From an uncultured Myxococcales bacterium (GTDB lineage: Bacteria; Myxococcota; Myxococcia; Myxococcales; Myxococcaceae): a stretch of 64,000 nucleotides of DNA. This document shows, piece after piece, positions 33,525 to 41,610 of the stretch. The notes under the pieces were generated by a model that did no database searches, had not been told where the DNA came from, and saw only the letters and a list, made by a program, of their open reading frames with translations. Where the stretch lies: the NCBI GenBank assembly GCA_937980205.1, contig CALJKW010000022.1, positions 454,067-518,066 on the forward strand. Reading direction: 5' to 3'. The translations under genes and the position numbers were made by a program. Position 1 is the first letter of the stretch, and each line of letters starts with the position of its first letter.

Positions 33525-34391
33525 TCAATCTTCGGCCCGTGGCGGCCACGGAATCAGCATCGACGTGCGCGCGCGGTGCTCGGCCCAGCCGGCGCGGCGC
33601 GTGGCGAGGTGCCGCTCCATGAGCGGGATGCTCGTCGACACGAACAGCACCACCATCGCGATCGGCCCGAGCACCGACCACCAGGGCGCTCCCGCGGCGA
33701 GCCCGAACAGCCACAGCCCGACCCAGAACGAGATCTCTCCGAAGTAGTTCGGGTGCCGCGAGTACCGCCACAGCCCGACGGTGCACACCGACGCCGACGG
33801 CCGCTGCCGGAAGCGCTTGAGCTGCTCGTCGGCGAGCGTCTCGATCGCGATCGCGCCCAGCGTCACGAACGTCGCGAGCACGTCGAGCACGTTGATGCCG
33901 CGCTCGCTCACGAACGCCGCGTGGGTGGGCAGCAGGCCGAGGAACACGATGATGGTGGGAAAGAGGTGCAGCCCGAACGCGCTCGCCCACCAGTACGCGC
34001 TGCCGGTCGTCTTGCGGATGTCGACGTAGCGCCAGTCTTCGTGCTGCAGCCCGCGCCACGAGCGCGCCCAGTTCAGCGTCAGGCGCCAGCTCCAGAAGCC
34101 GATGAGGCCCAGCACCAGCATGCTGCGCACCGTGCCCGCGCCCGGCCCCGCGAACAGGTAGATTGCGGCGATCAGCGGAGCGACGCTCCAGTAGGGGTCG
34201 TACACGCTCGTGTTGTCGAAGGCGCGGCTGAACCCGAAGACGACGGCGGTGCCGACGACGGTGCCGAGCGCGATGACGAGCAGCGGGTGCGCGCCGGGCA
34301 GCGCGCGCGTGGCCCCCACGGCCGCGGCCAGAGCGAGCGCGTAGGCGCCGGCGACGATCCCGAAGGCTTTCCACGGCGCAGGCGTGGTCAT
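33525..34391 (-). CDS. DUF1295-family membrane protein (steroid 5-alpha-reductase-like)
   Basis: A 288-residue polytopic membrane protein with about seven hydrophobic segments and the C-terminal signature GLWRYSRHPNYFGEI, shared by DUF1295, steroid 5-alpha-reductases and isoprenylcysteine methyltransferases. The conserved DPYWS of DUF1295 also appears (YDPYWSVAPL). Members are thought to reduce or methylate lipid substrates, but the substrate here is unknown. It is divergent from the gene at 34447; the 55-bp gap holds two direct copies of TTCGTCAGTC at 34387-34407, of unknown meaning. Confidence 0.88.
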   Translation of the reverse strand: MTTPAPWKAFGIVAGAYALALAAAVGATRALPGAHPLLVIALGTVVGTAVVFGFSRAFDNTSVYDPYWSVAPLIAAIYLFAGPGAGTVRSMLVLGLIGFWSWRLTLNWARSWRGLQHEDWRYVDIRKTTGSAYWWASAFGLHLFPTIIVFLGLLPTHAAFVSERGINVLDVLATFVTLGAIAIETLADEQLKRFRQRPSASVCTVGLWRYSRHPNYFGEISFWVGLWLFGLAAGAPWWSVLGPIAMVVLFVSTSIPLMERHLATRRAGWAEHRARTSMLIPWPPRAED

Positions 34392-34446
34392 TCGTCAGTC
34401 CTTCGTCAGTCGCATACGTGGGCCGAGCATGGCAAGGTGCCGCGCG

Positions 34447-35043
34447 ATGATCAGCATCGCGATTGCGCTCGTGCTCTGTGGCCCGGCCAGGCCGACGTTC
34501 TGGCAGTGGGTGCAGAAGAACGAAGCGCGCCTCGCCGAAGCTGCCGCGAAGGACCCGGTGCCGGTGATGAAGGAGCTCCAGGACAGGCTCGACGCCGAGG
34601 AAGAAGACCTCGTCATCGAGCTCGCGCTCGGCGAGACGCCGCCCAGCATCGTCATCTCCGCCGACGGCAACAGCGCCCTGTTCGGCGCGGTGAAGCGCGT
34701 CGCGGCCGCGGCGCCGAAGCTCAAGAGCTGGAAGGTGATCGCCTTCCGCCCGCGCCGGCCGTTCGACGGCACGCTCGAGATCGACGACGCGAAGTTCAAG
34801 CTCTCGGACTTCTCGTTTCGCGAGCTGGGCCGGGCCGTCGGGAAGATCGACCTCGAGATCGCCGTGAGGGGCCGCACCCGGCTCAACGCCGAGCAGGTCG
34901 ATCGCGCCGCGTTCCTCGTGCTCGACACGGTGCTCGGCGAGTACGACACCGAGACGAAGATCGGCGTCATCGACTTCGTCAGCGCTCCGACGAAGGCGCA
35001 CCGGCCGCTCAACGAGCTCGCGGCGATCGTCGACAAGCTCTGA
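34447..35043 (+). CDS. Hypothetical protein of a widespread uncharacterised family
   Basis: A 198-residue protein starting with a short hydrophobic stretch (MISIAIALVLCG) followed by FWQWVQKNEARLAE. It reads as alternating helix and strand, with VISADGNSALFGAVKRVAAAAPKLKSWKVIAFRPRR in the middle and LDTVLGEYDTETKIGVIDF near the end. I have seen similar FW-W-Q-N-E...AFRPRR proteins in many bacteria, without known function. AAGGTG 7 bases before ATG at 34447 supports this start. It is followed by the sigma factor gene, with no clear connection. Confidence 0.75.
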   Translation: MISIAIALVLCGPARPTFWQWVQKNEARLAEAAAKDPVPVMKELQDRLDAEEEDLVIELALGETPPSIVISADGNSALFGAVKRVAAAAPKLKSWKVIAFRPRRPFDGTLEIDDAKFKLSDFSFRELGRAVGKIDLEIAVRGRTRLNAEQVDRAAFLVLDTVLGEYDTETKIGVIDFVSAPTKAHRPLNELAAIVDKL

Positions 35044-35118
35044 CTGTCGCCTCGAGGCGTCACCGCGGGGCGGCCGCGGGTGGTCGCCGGCGCAAAGAAG
35101 CTGTCAGCCTGCCGCGCG

Positions 35119-35937
35119 ATGACACGAGAGCTCTCGGATCTCTACGTGCAGGCGTCGGCCGAGCACCCGGACCTCGCGGTGCCGCGCGACGTGTTCTTCA
35201 CGCACCTCGGCCGCGTGCCTGAAGTCGCGCTCGACCGCGTGCGCGGCGCCGACCTCTACCTCGCCATCGCGTGCGCCCGGGGAGACGCCCGCGCCCACGC
35301 GAAGCTCGACGCCGAGGTGATGCCGAAGCTCGGCGCCGCCCTCGAGCGCTTCGAGCCCGCCGTCGACGCCGACGACCTGCAGCAGAAGCTGCGCACCCGG
35401 CTGCTCCTGCCGCGCGGCGCCCGGCCGCCGCGCATCGACAGCTACGTGGGCCTCGGGTCGCTCGCGAACTGGCTCCGGGCCATCGCGGTGCGGCTCGCGC
35501 TGCGCATGACGCGGCGGCGCCGCGCTGAAGCCGCGAACGAAGAGCACCTCGAGCAGCTCGTCGCGGACGACGACCCGGAGCTGGGCCTGTTGCGCGCGCA
35601 GTACCGCGACGCCTTTCGCGCGGCCTTTCGCGCCGCGTTCGAGTCCCTCTCCACGAGAGACCGCAACGTGCTGCGGCTGCACCTGCTCGACGGGCTGAGC
35701 GTCGATCGCATCGCCGCCCTGTATGGCGTGCACCGGGCTTCGGCGTTCCGCTGGCTCGAGCAGGTGCGCGGGCGCCTCGACCTGGCGACCCGCCGGTGTC
35801 TCGCCGGCGACGGGCGGCTGTGCCTGTCCGAGATCGACCAGGTGCTGCACGCCATGCAGAGCCAGCTCGCCGTGAGCTTCAGGACCCTGCTCGCGCCCAC
35901 CGCCGCCAGCGGCCGTGCCCATGCGCTGCCTCGATGA
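35119..35937 (+). CDS. RNA polymerase sigma-70-family factor, Myxococcales type
   Basis: A 272-residue sigma factor resembling the myxobacteria-specific gmx1 family. A divergent region 2 (VDADDLQQKLRTRLLLP, YVGLGSLANWLRAIAVRLALRMTRRRR) precedes region 4 with the helix-turn-helix (LSTRDRNVLRLHLLDGLSVDRIAALYGVHRASAFRWLEQVRGRL). Genes of this type commonly precede a kinase with an N-terminal zinc-finger anti-sigma domain, as here: the next ATG lies 17 bases inside this gene. The ATG at 35119 has only a weak ribosome site, so a start slightly upstream (GTG 35080) cannot be excluded. Confidence 0.85.
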   Translation: MTRELSDLYVQASAEHPDLAVPRDVFFTHLGRVPEVALDRVRGADLYLAIACARGDARAHAKLDAEVMPKLGAALERFEPAVDADDLQQKLRTRLLLPRGARPPRIDSYVGLGSLANWLRAIAVRLALRMTRRRRAEAANEEHLEQLVADDDPELGLLRAQYRDAFRAAFRAAFESLSTRDRNVLRLHLLDGLSVDRIAALYGVHRASAFRWLEQVRGRLDLATRRCLAGDGRLCLSEIDQVLHAMQSQLAVSFRTLLAPTAASGRAHALPR

Positions 35938-38578
35938 ACACCTGCTCGCGCGGCTGATCGCCCTCGAGCTCGCGCCCCACGAGCGCGACGAGGTCGAAGA
36001 GCACGTCGCGGCGTGCGAAGGCTGCCGCGCGGCGATCGCCGAGCTCGCTCGCGAGGCGCCCCAGTCGCCGGCCGATACCCCGCTGCACGAGCGCCGCGGC
36101 GCCGAGGTCGGCCGCTACCTGCTGCTCGAGCCGCTGGGCTCGGGGGCGATGGGGCGCGTCTGGGCCGCCTACGACTCGGTGCTCGATCGCAGGGTGGCGC
36201 TCAAGCTGCTGCGGCCCACCGCGGTCGACTCGACCGAGGCCGAGCGCGCCGCGGTGATTCGCGAGGCGCGCGCGATGGCCAGGGTCTCGCACCCGCACGT
36301 CGTCGCCGTGCACGACGCCGGCACGTTCGGCGATCGCGTCTTCCTCGCCATGGAGCTCGTCGAGGGCCAGACGCTGCGGCAATGGCTCGCCGCCTCCAGG
36401 CCTGCGTGGCGGCGCATCGTCGAGGTGTTCACCGCTGCCGCCGACGCGCTCGCTGCGGCGCACGAGGCCGGCGTCGTCCACCGCGACTTCAAGCCCGAGA
36501 ACGTGCTCATCGACGGAAGAGGGCGCGCGCGGGTCGGCGACTTCGGGCTCGCCCGCGTGCTCGGCGCGGGCTCGCCGGCCGCGGAGCCCGGCGACGAAGC
36601 GCTGCGCAGCACGTGCGCCGGCACGCCGGCCTACATGGCGCCCGAGGTGACCGCGGGCGCTCCCGCCGACGCCCGGTCGGATCAGTTCAGCTTCTGCGTC
36701 GCGCTGTACGAGGCGCTGTGCTCGCAGCGCCCCTTCGCGGGTGCGACCGTCGCCGAGCTCGGGGCGGCGATCCGCGCCGGCACGTTCGCGCAGCGAAGGC
36801 TCCCCGCCCCGATGGCGCGCGTGCTTCGCCGCGGCCTGTCCGCGGATCCCGCCGCGCGCTACCCGAGCATGGCGGCGCTGTCGGCCGAGCTCTCCCGCGC
36901 TGCCCGCCCGTGGCTCAGGCCGCCGGTGGCGATCGCTGCGGCGGCGCTGGTGGCCGTCGCCGGCGTCGCGGGGCACCGGGTGCACCAGGCCTCGGCGCTG
37001 CAGGCGTGTGTCGGGGCGTCGGACCTCGCCGGCGCGACGTGGACGAGCCAACGCGCTCGGGTGCACGCCGCCTTCAAGAGCACCGGCCTGACGTACGCCG
37101 AGACGGCGTTCGCCCGCACCGCCGAGACCATCGAAGCGTGGGCCGTGCAGTGGCACGACGTTCGCCGCGCGGCGTGCGAGGCGACGCGGGTGCGCGCCGA
37201 CGCTCCCCGGGAAGCGCTGGGCTGTCTCGACGGCCAGGCGGCCGAGCTCGCCTCGCTGCTCTCGGTGATGGTCGAGGCCGACGCGGCGCTGGTCGAGCGG
37301 TCGGTCGCCGCGACCTACGCGCTGCCGCCCCCCGCGCGCTGCCTCGACGGCGGCGCTGCGGCGTCCCGCCGCGTGCACCCCGACGTGGACGCCGCGCTCG
37401 CGAAGCTGGCGAGCGCCCGCGGGCAGCTGTACGCCGCGCGCTACGCCGCGGGTCTGCCGCTGGCGCGTGACGCGGTCGAGCTGGCGCACCGCTCGGGCGA
37501 TACCCGCACCGAGGCCGTCGCGCTGCTGACGCTGGGAGAGCTGCAGCAGACGAGCGGCGCCTGGGCGGATGCCGAGCTCACCTTCGAGCGCGCGATCAAC
37601 GTCGCGCTGCTCACCGGCCTCGACGCCCGGGTCGCCGAGGGGTTCGTCCGGCTCGCGAACCTGCTCTCCCTGAACCTGGCGAGGCCGAAGGAGAGCGTTC
37701 GGGTCAGCGAGCGCGCCGAGGCGGTGATCCGCGCGATCGGCGGCTCGCCCGAGCTCGAGGCCCGGCACGCCATCGCGCAGGTGTACGTCGCGATGAAAGC
37801 AGGCGACTACGCCCAGGCCGTCGCGCGAGGCCAGCGAGCGTTCGACCTGGCCGTGGCGTCACTGGGCGGCGAGCACCCGGAGACGATCTCGGCGCAGCGA
37901 AACCTCGCCGTCGCGCTCAACTTCGTCGGGCGGCAAGACGAAGGGCTGCGGCACGCCCAGGCGGCGCATCGAAAGACGCTCGCGGTCTACGGGCCCGACC
38001 ACCCGCGGGTGCCGGTGGCGCTCGAGACGCTCGCGGGGGCGTACGAGATGAAGACCGACTACGCGCGCGCGGCCGAGGTGTACCTCGAGGCGCTGGCGCT
38101 GCAGGAGCGGGTGCGCGGCGCAGCTCACCCCAGCACGTTCCGGATCCTGCTCAACGCCTGCCCCATCGTGGGCAAAGAGCTGCGCCGGTTCACCGAGGGC
38201 CTGTCGCTGTGCCGCCGCGCGCTCGCGCTCGCCGAGCGGACGGACGGGCCCGAGAGTCGCCGCGCCGCCGAGGCCCGCTTCGGGTTGGGCCAGGTGCTGC
38301 TCGCCTCCGGAGACGCGGCGACCGCGCAGCCCGAGCTGACCCGCGCGCGAGACCTGCACGACAAGCTCCTGCCCGAAGGTCACCAGGTCATCGCCAGCAT
38401 CCTCGTCGAAGAGGCCGCCGCGCTCGACGCGCTGGGACGCCCGTCGGCGGCCCTCGACCTGCTCGCGCGCGCGGTGTCGGTGGCCACGAAGTTCGGCGAC
38501 CAGGCGACGCTTTCCCGCGCGACGTCCGCGGTCGCGCGGCTGAAAAATTCCGCCGAAATGCGACAGCCGGGCGGGTGA
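35921..38578 (+). CDS. Ser/Thr protein kinase with zinc-finger anti-sigma head and TPR tail
   Basis: An 885-residue membrane kinase. Residues about 1-45 form a zf-HC2-like anti-sigma finger (HVAACEGC, H-x3-C-x2-C). A Hanks-type kinase domain spans about 66-325, with GSGAMGRV, VALKLL, catalytic HRDFKPEN, DFGLAR and APEV all intact. One transmembrane helix follows (PPVAIAAAALVAVAGVAG, about 337-355). The roughly 500-residue periplasmic part carries TPR/kinesin-light-chain-like repeats (SLGGEHPETISAQRNLAVAL, YGPDHPRVPVALETLAGAY). It overlaps the sigma gene by 17 bases. The zinc finger probably holds the sigma factor until the periplasmic TPR domain or kinase activity releases it. Confidence 0.93.
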   Translation: MRCLDEHLLARLIALELAPHERDEVEEHVAACEGCRAAIAELAREAPQSPADTPLHERRGAEVGRYLLLEPLGSGAMGRVWAAYDSVLDRRVALKLLRPTAVDSTEAERAAVIREARAMARVSHPHVVAVHDAGTFGDRVFLAMELVEGQTLRQWLAASRPAWRRIVEVFTAAADALAAAHEAGVVHRDFKPENVLIDGRGRARVGDFGLARVLGAGSPAAEPGDEALRSTCAGTPAYMAPEVTAGAPADARSDQFSFCVALYEALCSQRPFAGATVAELGAAIRAGTFAQRRLPAPMARVLRRGLSADPAARYPSMAALSAELSRAARPWLRPPVAIAAAALVAVAGVAGHRVHQASALQACVGASDLAGATWTSQRARVHAAFKSTGLTYAETAFARTAETIEAWAVQWHDVRRAACEATRVRADAPREALGCLDGQAAELASLLSVMVEADAALVERSVAATYALPPPARCLDGGAAASRRVHPDVDAALAKLASARGQLYAARYAAGLPLARDAVELAHRSGDTRTEAVALLTLGELQQTSGAWADAELTFERAINVALLTGLDARVAEGFVRLANLLSLNLARPKESVRVSERAEAVIRAIGGSPELEARHAIAQVYVAMKAGDYAQAVARGQRAFDLAVASLGGEHPETISAQRNLAVALNFVGRQDEGLRHAQAAHRKTLAVYGPDHPRVPVALETLAGAYEMKTDYARAAEVYLEALALQERVRGAAHPSTFRILLNACPIVGKELRRFTEGLSLCRRALALAERTDGPESRRAAEARFGLGQVLLASGDAATAQPELTRARDLHDKLLPEGHQVIASILVEEAAALDALGRPSAALDLLARAVSVATKFGDQATLSRATSAVARLKNSAEMRQPGG

Positions 38579-38595
38579 GGGGGCTCCGAAGGGGC

Positions 38596-39594
38596 ATGAA
38601 CCCGAAACCCTGCACCACGCTCTGTTCGCTGCTCGTCGTCCTGGCCTTCCTCTGTGGCTGCGGCACCACGGTCGAAGACGAGCACGACTACGGGTACGAC
38701 GGAGTGCCCGACGAGGAGCTCGCCACCGACGAGGCCGCGCTGACCGGCTTCAGCGGCTACGCGACGCGCAGCGTCAGCACGCCGAACAAGAGCAGCCGGA
38801 ACGGCGCCGCGATCCAGTACATCGTGCTCCACCACATGGCGAGCACGTCGTTCTCGGGCGTGCTGGAGCTGTGGAGGACCGGCTCGAAGCAGGGCAGCGC
38901 CAACTACGCCATCTCGAACGAGGGAGAGGTGGTCGGCGTGGTGCCGGAGAGCCTGCGCTCGTGGTCGCTCTCCAGCGCGACGTGGGACGCGAAGTCGATC
39001 ACGTTCGAGATCGAAAACTCCGCGACCGGCGGCTCGTGGCCCGTCTCCAGCGCGGCGCACGAGGCGACGGCGAAGGTGGTGGCCGACCTCGCGCGCCGCT
39101 ACGGCATTCCGCTCGACCGCAACCGCGTGCTGGGTCACCGCGAGGTCTACACGCGCCACGGCGCCAGCTACGCGACGGCCTGCCCGGGCGGCCTCGACAT
39201 GGATTGGATCGTCGCCCGCGCCCGAGCGCTGCTCGGCCAGGGCGGAATGCCGGCGCCGGTCGGCAGCTTCACGCCGGCTCCCAGCGGCGGCCACCACGCG
39301 TGCCTCAACCTGCCCGACGCCCAGACGCAGCGGCGCGTGCAGGCGGGCCTGCGGCTCAAGGGCCGCTACTTCGGCCCGATCGACGGCGCGCTCGGCCCGA
39401 ACGGCTTCAAGGGCATTCAGACCACGCTGCGCAACGTCGGGTACACCGGCCCGATCGACGGCGTCATCGGCCCCACCGGCTGCCGGCTGATCCAGGTCTA
39501 CGCGCAGCGGTTCGGTGACTACGGCGGCCCCGTCGACGGCGTGCTCGGCCCGAACTCCTGGCGCGGGCTCGCGCTCGGCCTCGAGCGGCCCTGA
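38596..39594 (+). CDS. N-acetylmuramoyl-L-alanine amidase lipoprotein with repeated C-terminal wall-binding units
   Basis: A 332-residue lipoprotein (lipobox LCGC). The amidase_2/PGRP-type domain at about 55-210 has zinc ligands in LHHMAS, LGHREVY and TACPGG, cleaving the bond between muramic acid and the peptide stem. The C-terminus contains three related PG-binding-like units (FGPIDGALGPNGFKGIQ, TGPIDGVIGPTGCRLIQ, GGPVDGVLGPNSWRGLA). AAGGGG precedes the ATG closely. It lies 17 bases after the sigma/kinase pair and is probably co-transcribed, suggesting that the sigma-kinase module responds to or controls wall turnover. Confidence 0.92.
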   Translation: MNPKPCTTLCSLLVVLAFLCGCGTTVEDEHDYGYDGVPDEELATDEAALTGFSGYATRSVSTPNKSSRNGAAIQYIVLHHMASTSFSGVLELWRTGSKQGSANYAISNEGEVVGVVPESLRSWSLSSATWDAKSITFEIENSATGGSWPVSSAAHEATAKVVADLARRYGIPLDRNRVLGHREVYTRHGASYATACPGGLDMDWIVARARALLGQGGMPAPVGSFTPAPSGGHHACLNLPDAQTQRRVQAGLRLKGRYFGPIDGALGPNGFKGIQTTLRNVGYTGPIDGVIGPTGCRLIQVYAQRFGDYGGPVDGVLGPNSWRGLALGLERP

Positions 39595-39626
39595 GCGGCG
39601 GGCTCCCGGGGCGGCGGGCGCTCCGG

Positions 39627-41567
39627 TCAGGGCGGCGCGACGGTGCGCTGCGCGCTGCCGGGCACCACGTCCGACTTCCACCGCGACCAGGTCAGCAGGT
39701 TGATGACCATCGCGGTGACGACCGCGACCGAGAAGAACGCGCGCTCGTGACCGGGGAACGCGAGCGCGAGCGGCACCATCACCGCCGCGACCGCGCAGCC
39801 GACGAAGAAGCCGAGGTGCAGCAGGATGCCCTGACCCGCTGCGAGCGTGGCCAGCACCACCATGTCGATGAGCATGGTGTGCCCAGGCGCGATGCCCAGC
39901 GCGCCGCAGAGCAGCCGGTTCGCGACGAGCGAGACCAGCGACGCCGCGAGGCACGCCATGAAGCGCCGGTTGAGCCGCGTCCCGAGCAGGCCCTTCCGCA
40001 TCGACACCGCGCACACGGTGAACACCAGCGCCGACGGGGCGATTCGCGCGAACAGCCACCACTTGCCGAGCGACGCCTCCAGCGCGGCCCAGGCGGGGAC
40101 CAGCGCAGGCCCGAGGCTCGCGATCGTCACGGCGGCGGCCAGGCTGCAGAACAACACGACGCGCTGGCGCATCGACACGTGGGGGTCGAGCTCGTGCGTC
40201 ATCTTCTTGAGCTGCTTGACCGCCTTCGAGGCCTCGTCGTCTTCGCGCTCGAGCGCTTCGACGCGCGACACCAGCTGGGGCGGAGGCGCCTTCATTTCGA
40301 GCAGCAGGCTGCGCGCGGCCGCGGCGTTCTTCGCTGCGACCTCGTACTCGGCGCCGAGCCGCAGCGTCGTCTCGAGCCCCTCGCGCGCCTCGGCGTTGTC
40401 GGACCACTCGGACAGCGAGTGCATGAAGCCGAAGCGCGCCGCGGAGACGAGCGGCGTCATCTGCTCCCGCGTGCCGCCCTCGCGCACCGCCGTCTCGAGC
40501 TTCTGCAGGCTGGCGCGCGCCGTGGCCGCGAGGCGGTGCGAGGCGGCGTGCCGCAGGAACGTCGCCACCGCGTCGCGCAGCTCGAGCACGGACTGGAACC
40601 GGGCCGCCTTCTCCAGCGCCATCGCGCGCTTCACCACGCTCACCAGCTCTTCCGGCGTGTCCTCGGGCAGCGGGGGAATCACGCCGTGCATCGCCGCCGC
40701 CAGCGCGCCGCGAATTCCCGCCGCCCGGTAATACGGCGGGTTCCCCTCGATCACCTCGAACAGCGTCGCGCCGAGCAGAAACACGTCGGTGCGCTCGTCC
40801 ATCTCGCGGTCGTCGCCCGTGCACATCTCCGGAGCGAAGTACGCCGGCGTCCCCTTCAGCCCGAAGCGGCCCGGCGGAGCGGCCTTCCTGCGCGCGACGC
40901 CCCAGTCGGCGACGTACACCTCACCGAGCTCGCCGATGAGCACGTTCGCCGGCTTCAAGTCCCGGTGCAGCACGCCGCGCCCGTGCGCGAACGCCACCGC
41001 GTTGCACACCTGGAGAAAGACGTGCAGGTGCGCCTCGAGCCGGTTCGGCGCCGAGCGCCCCAGCCGCGCCTGCAGCACGTTCTCGCTGACGAGCAGGAGC
41101 GTGCCCCACGAGACGCCCTCGACCAGGCGCATCACCAGCGCGGGCGCGCCTGCGCCGTCGAAGGCGATGGCGTGCACCGGCACGATGCCGGGGTGCTCGA
41201 GCGAGCCGGCCAGCCGCGCCTCTTCGACGAGCAGGTTCGCGAGCACGCCGCTGCGATCGTCGCGCACCACCTTCACCGCGACGTCGCGCGAGAGCGACGC
41301 CTGCCGCGCGTGGAGGACGGTGCCCATGCCTCCCTTGCCGAGCTCTCCGACGACGACGAGCTCCGACGCGCTCGAGAGCTCGTCGCCTGCTCCGTCGCTC
41401 GCGCGCACCCGCGGCGGCGCGAGAGACAGCTTCACCGCGTCCCGCTGCGGCGGCGCCACCGGCGGAGCAGGCGTCAGCTGCGTCGGCGCGATGCCCAGCG
41501 TGTCGGTCAGCGCCGTAGCGCCGAGGGAGTCGAGGCCCAGCCTCGCCCAAAGGTCTTCGAAGTTCAC
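39627..41567 (-). CDS. Ser/Thr protein kinase with multi-helix C-terminal membrane domain
   Basis: A 646-residue kinase. The Hanks domain (about 70-345) has GKGGMGTV, VAVKVV, catalytic HRDLKPAN and APEM, but the metal-binding DFG is DWG (ADWGVARR), a substitution seen in some myxobacterial kinases. A helical region of about 130 residues follows, then roughly six transmembrane segments to the C-terminus, ending in a short tail. GTG at 41567 (NFEDLWARLG) has GAGG 5 bases upstream and is preferred over the GTG at 41603. It lies 43 bases after the larger kinase gene, in the same direction. Confidence 0.9.
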   Translation of the reverse strand: MNFEDLWARLGLDSLGATALTDTLGIAPTQLTPAPPVAPPQRDAVKLSLAPPRVRASDGAGDELSSASELVVVGELGKGGMGTVLHARQASLSRDVAVKVVRDDRSGVLANLLVEEARLAGSLEHPGIVPVHAIAFDGAGAPALVMRLVEGVSWGTLLLVSENVLQARLGRSAPNRLEAHLHVFLQVCNAVAFAHGRGVLHRDLKPANVLIGELGEVYVADWGVARRKAAPPGRFGLKGTPAYFAPEMCTGDDREMDERTDVFLLGATLFEVIEGNPPYYRAAGIRGALAAAMHGVIPPLPEDTPEELVSVVKRAMALEKAARFQSVLELRDAVATFLRHAASHRLAATARASLQKLETAVREGGTREQMTPLVSAARFGFMHSLSEWSDNAEAREGLETTLRLGAEYEVAAKNAAAARSLLLEMKAPPPQLVSRVEALEREDDEASKAVKQLKKMTHELDPHVSMRQRVVLFCSLAAAVTIASLGPALVPAWAALEASLGKWWLFARIAPSALVFTVCAVSMRKGLLGTRLNRRFMACLAASLVSLVANRLLCGALGIAPGHTMLIDMVVLATLAAGQGILLHLGFFVGCAVAAVMVPLALAFPGHERAFFSVAVVTAMVINLLTWSRWKSDVVPGSAQRTVAPP

Positions 41568-41610
41568 CAAGCCTCGTTGCGGACGCGAGGCTGACGTTAG
41601 CACGCAGGCT

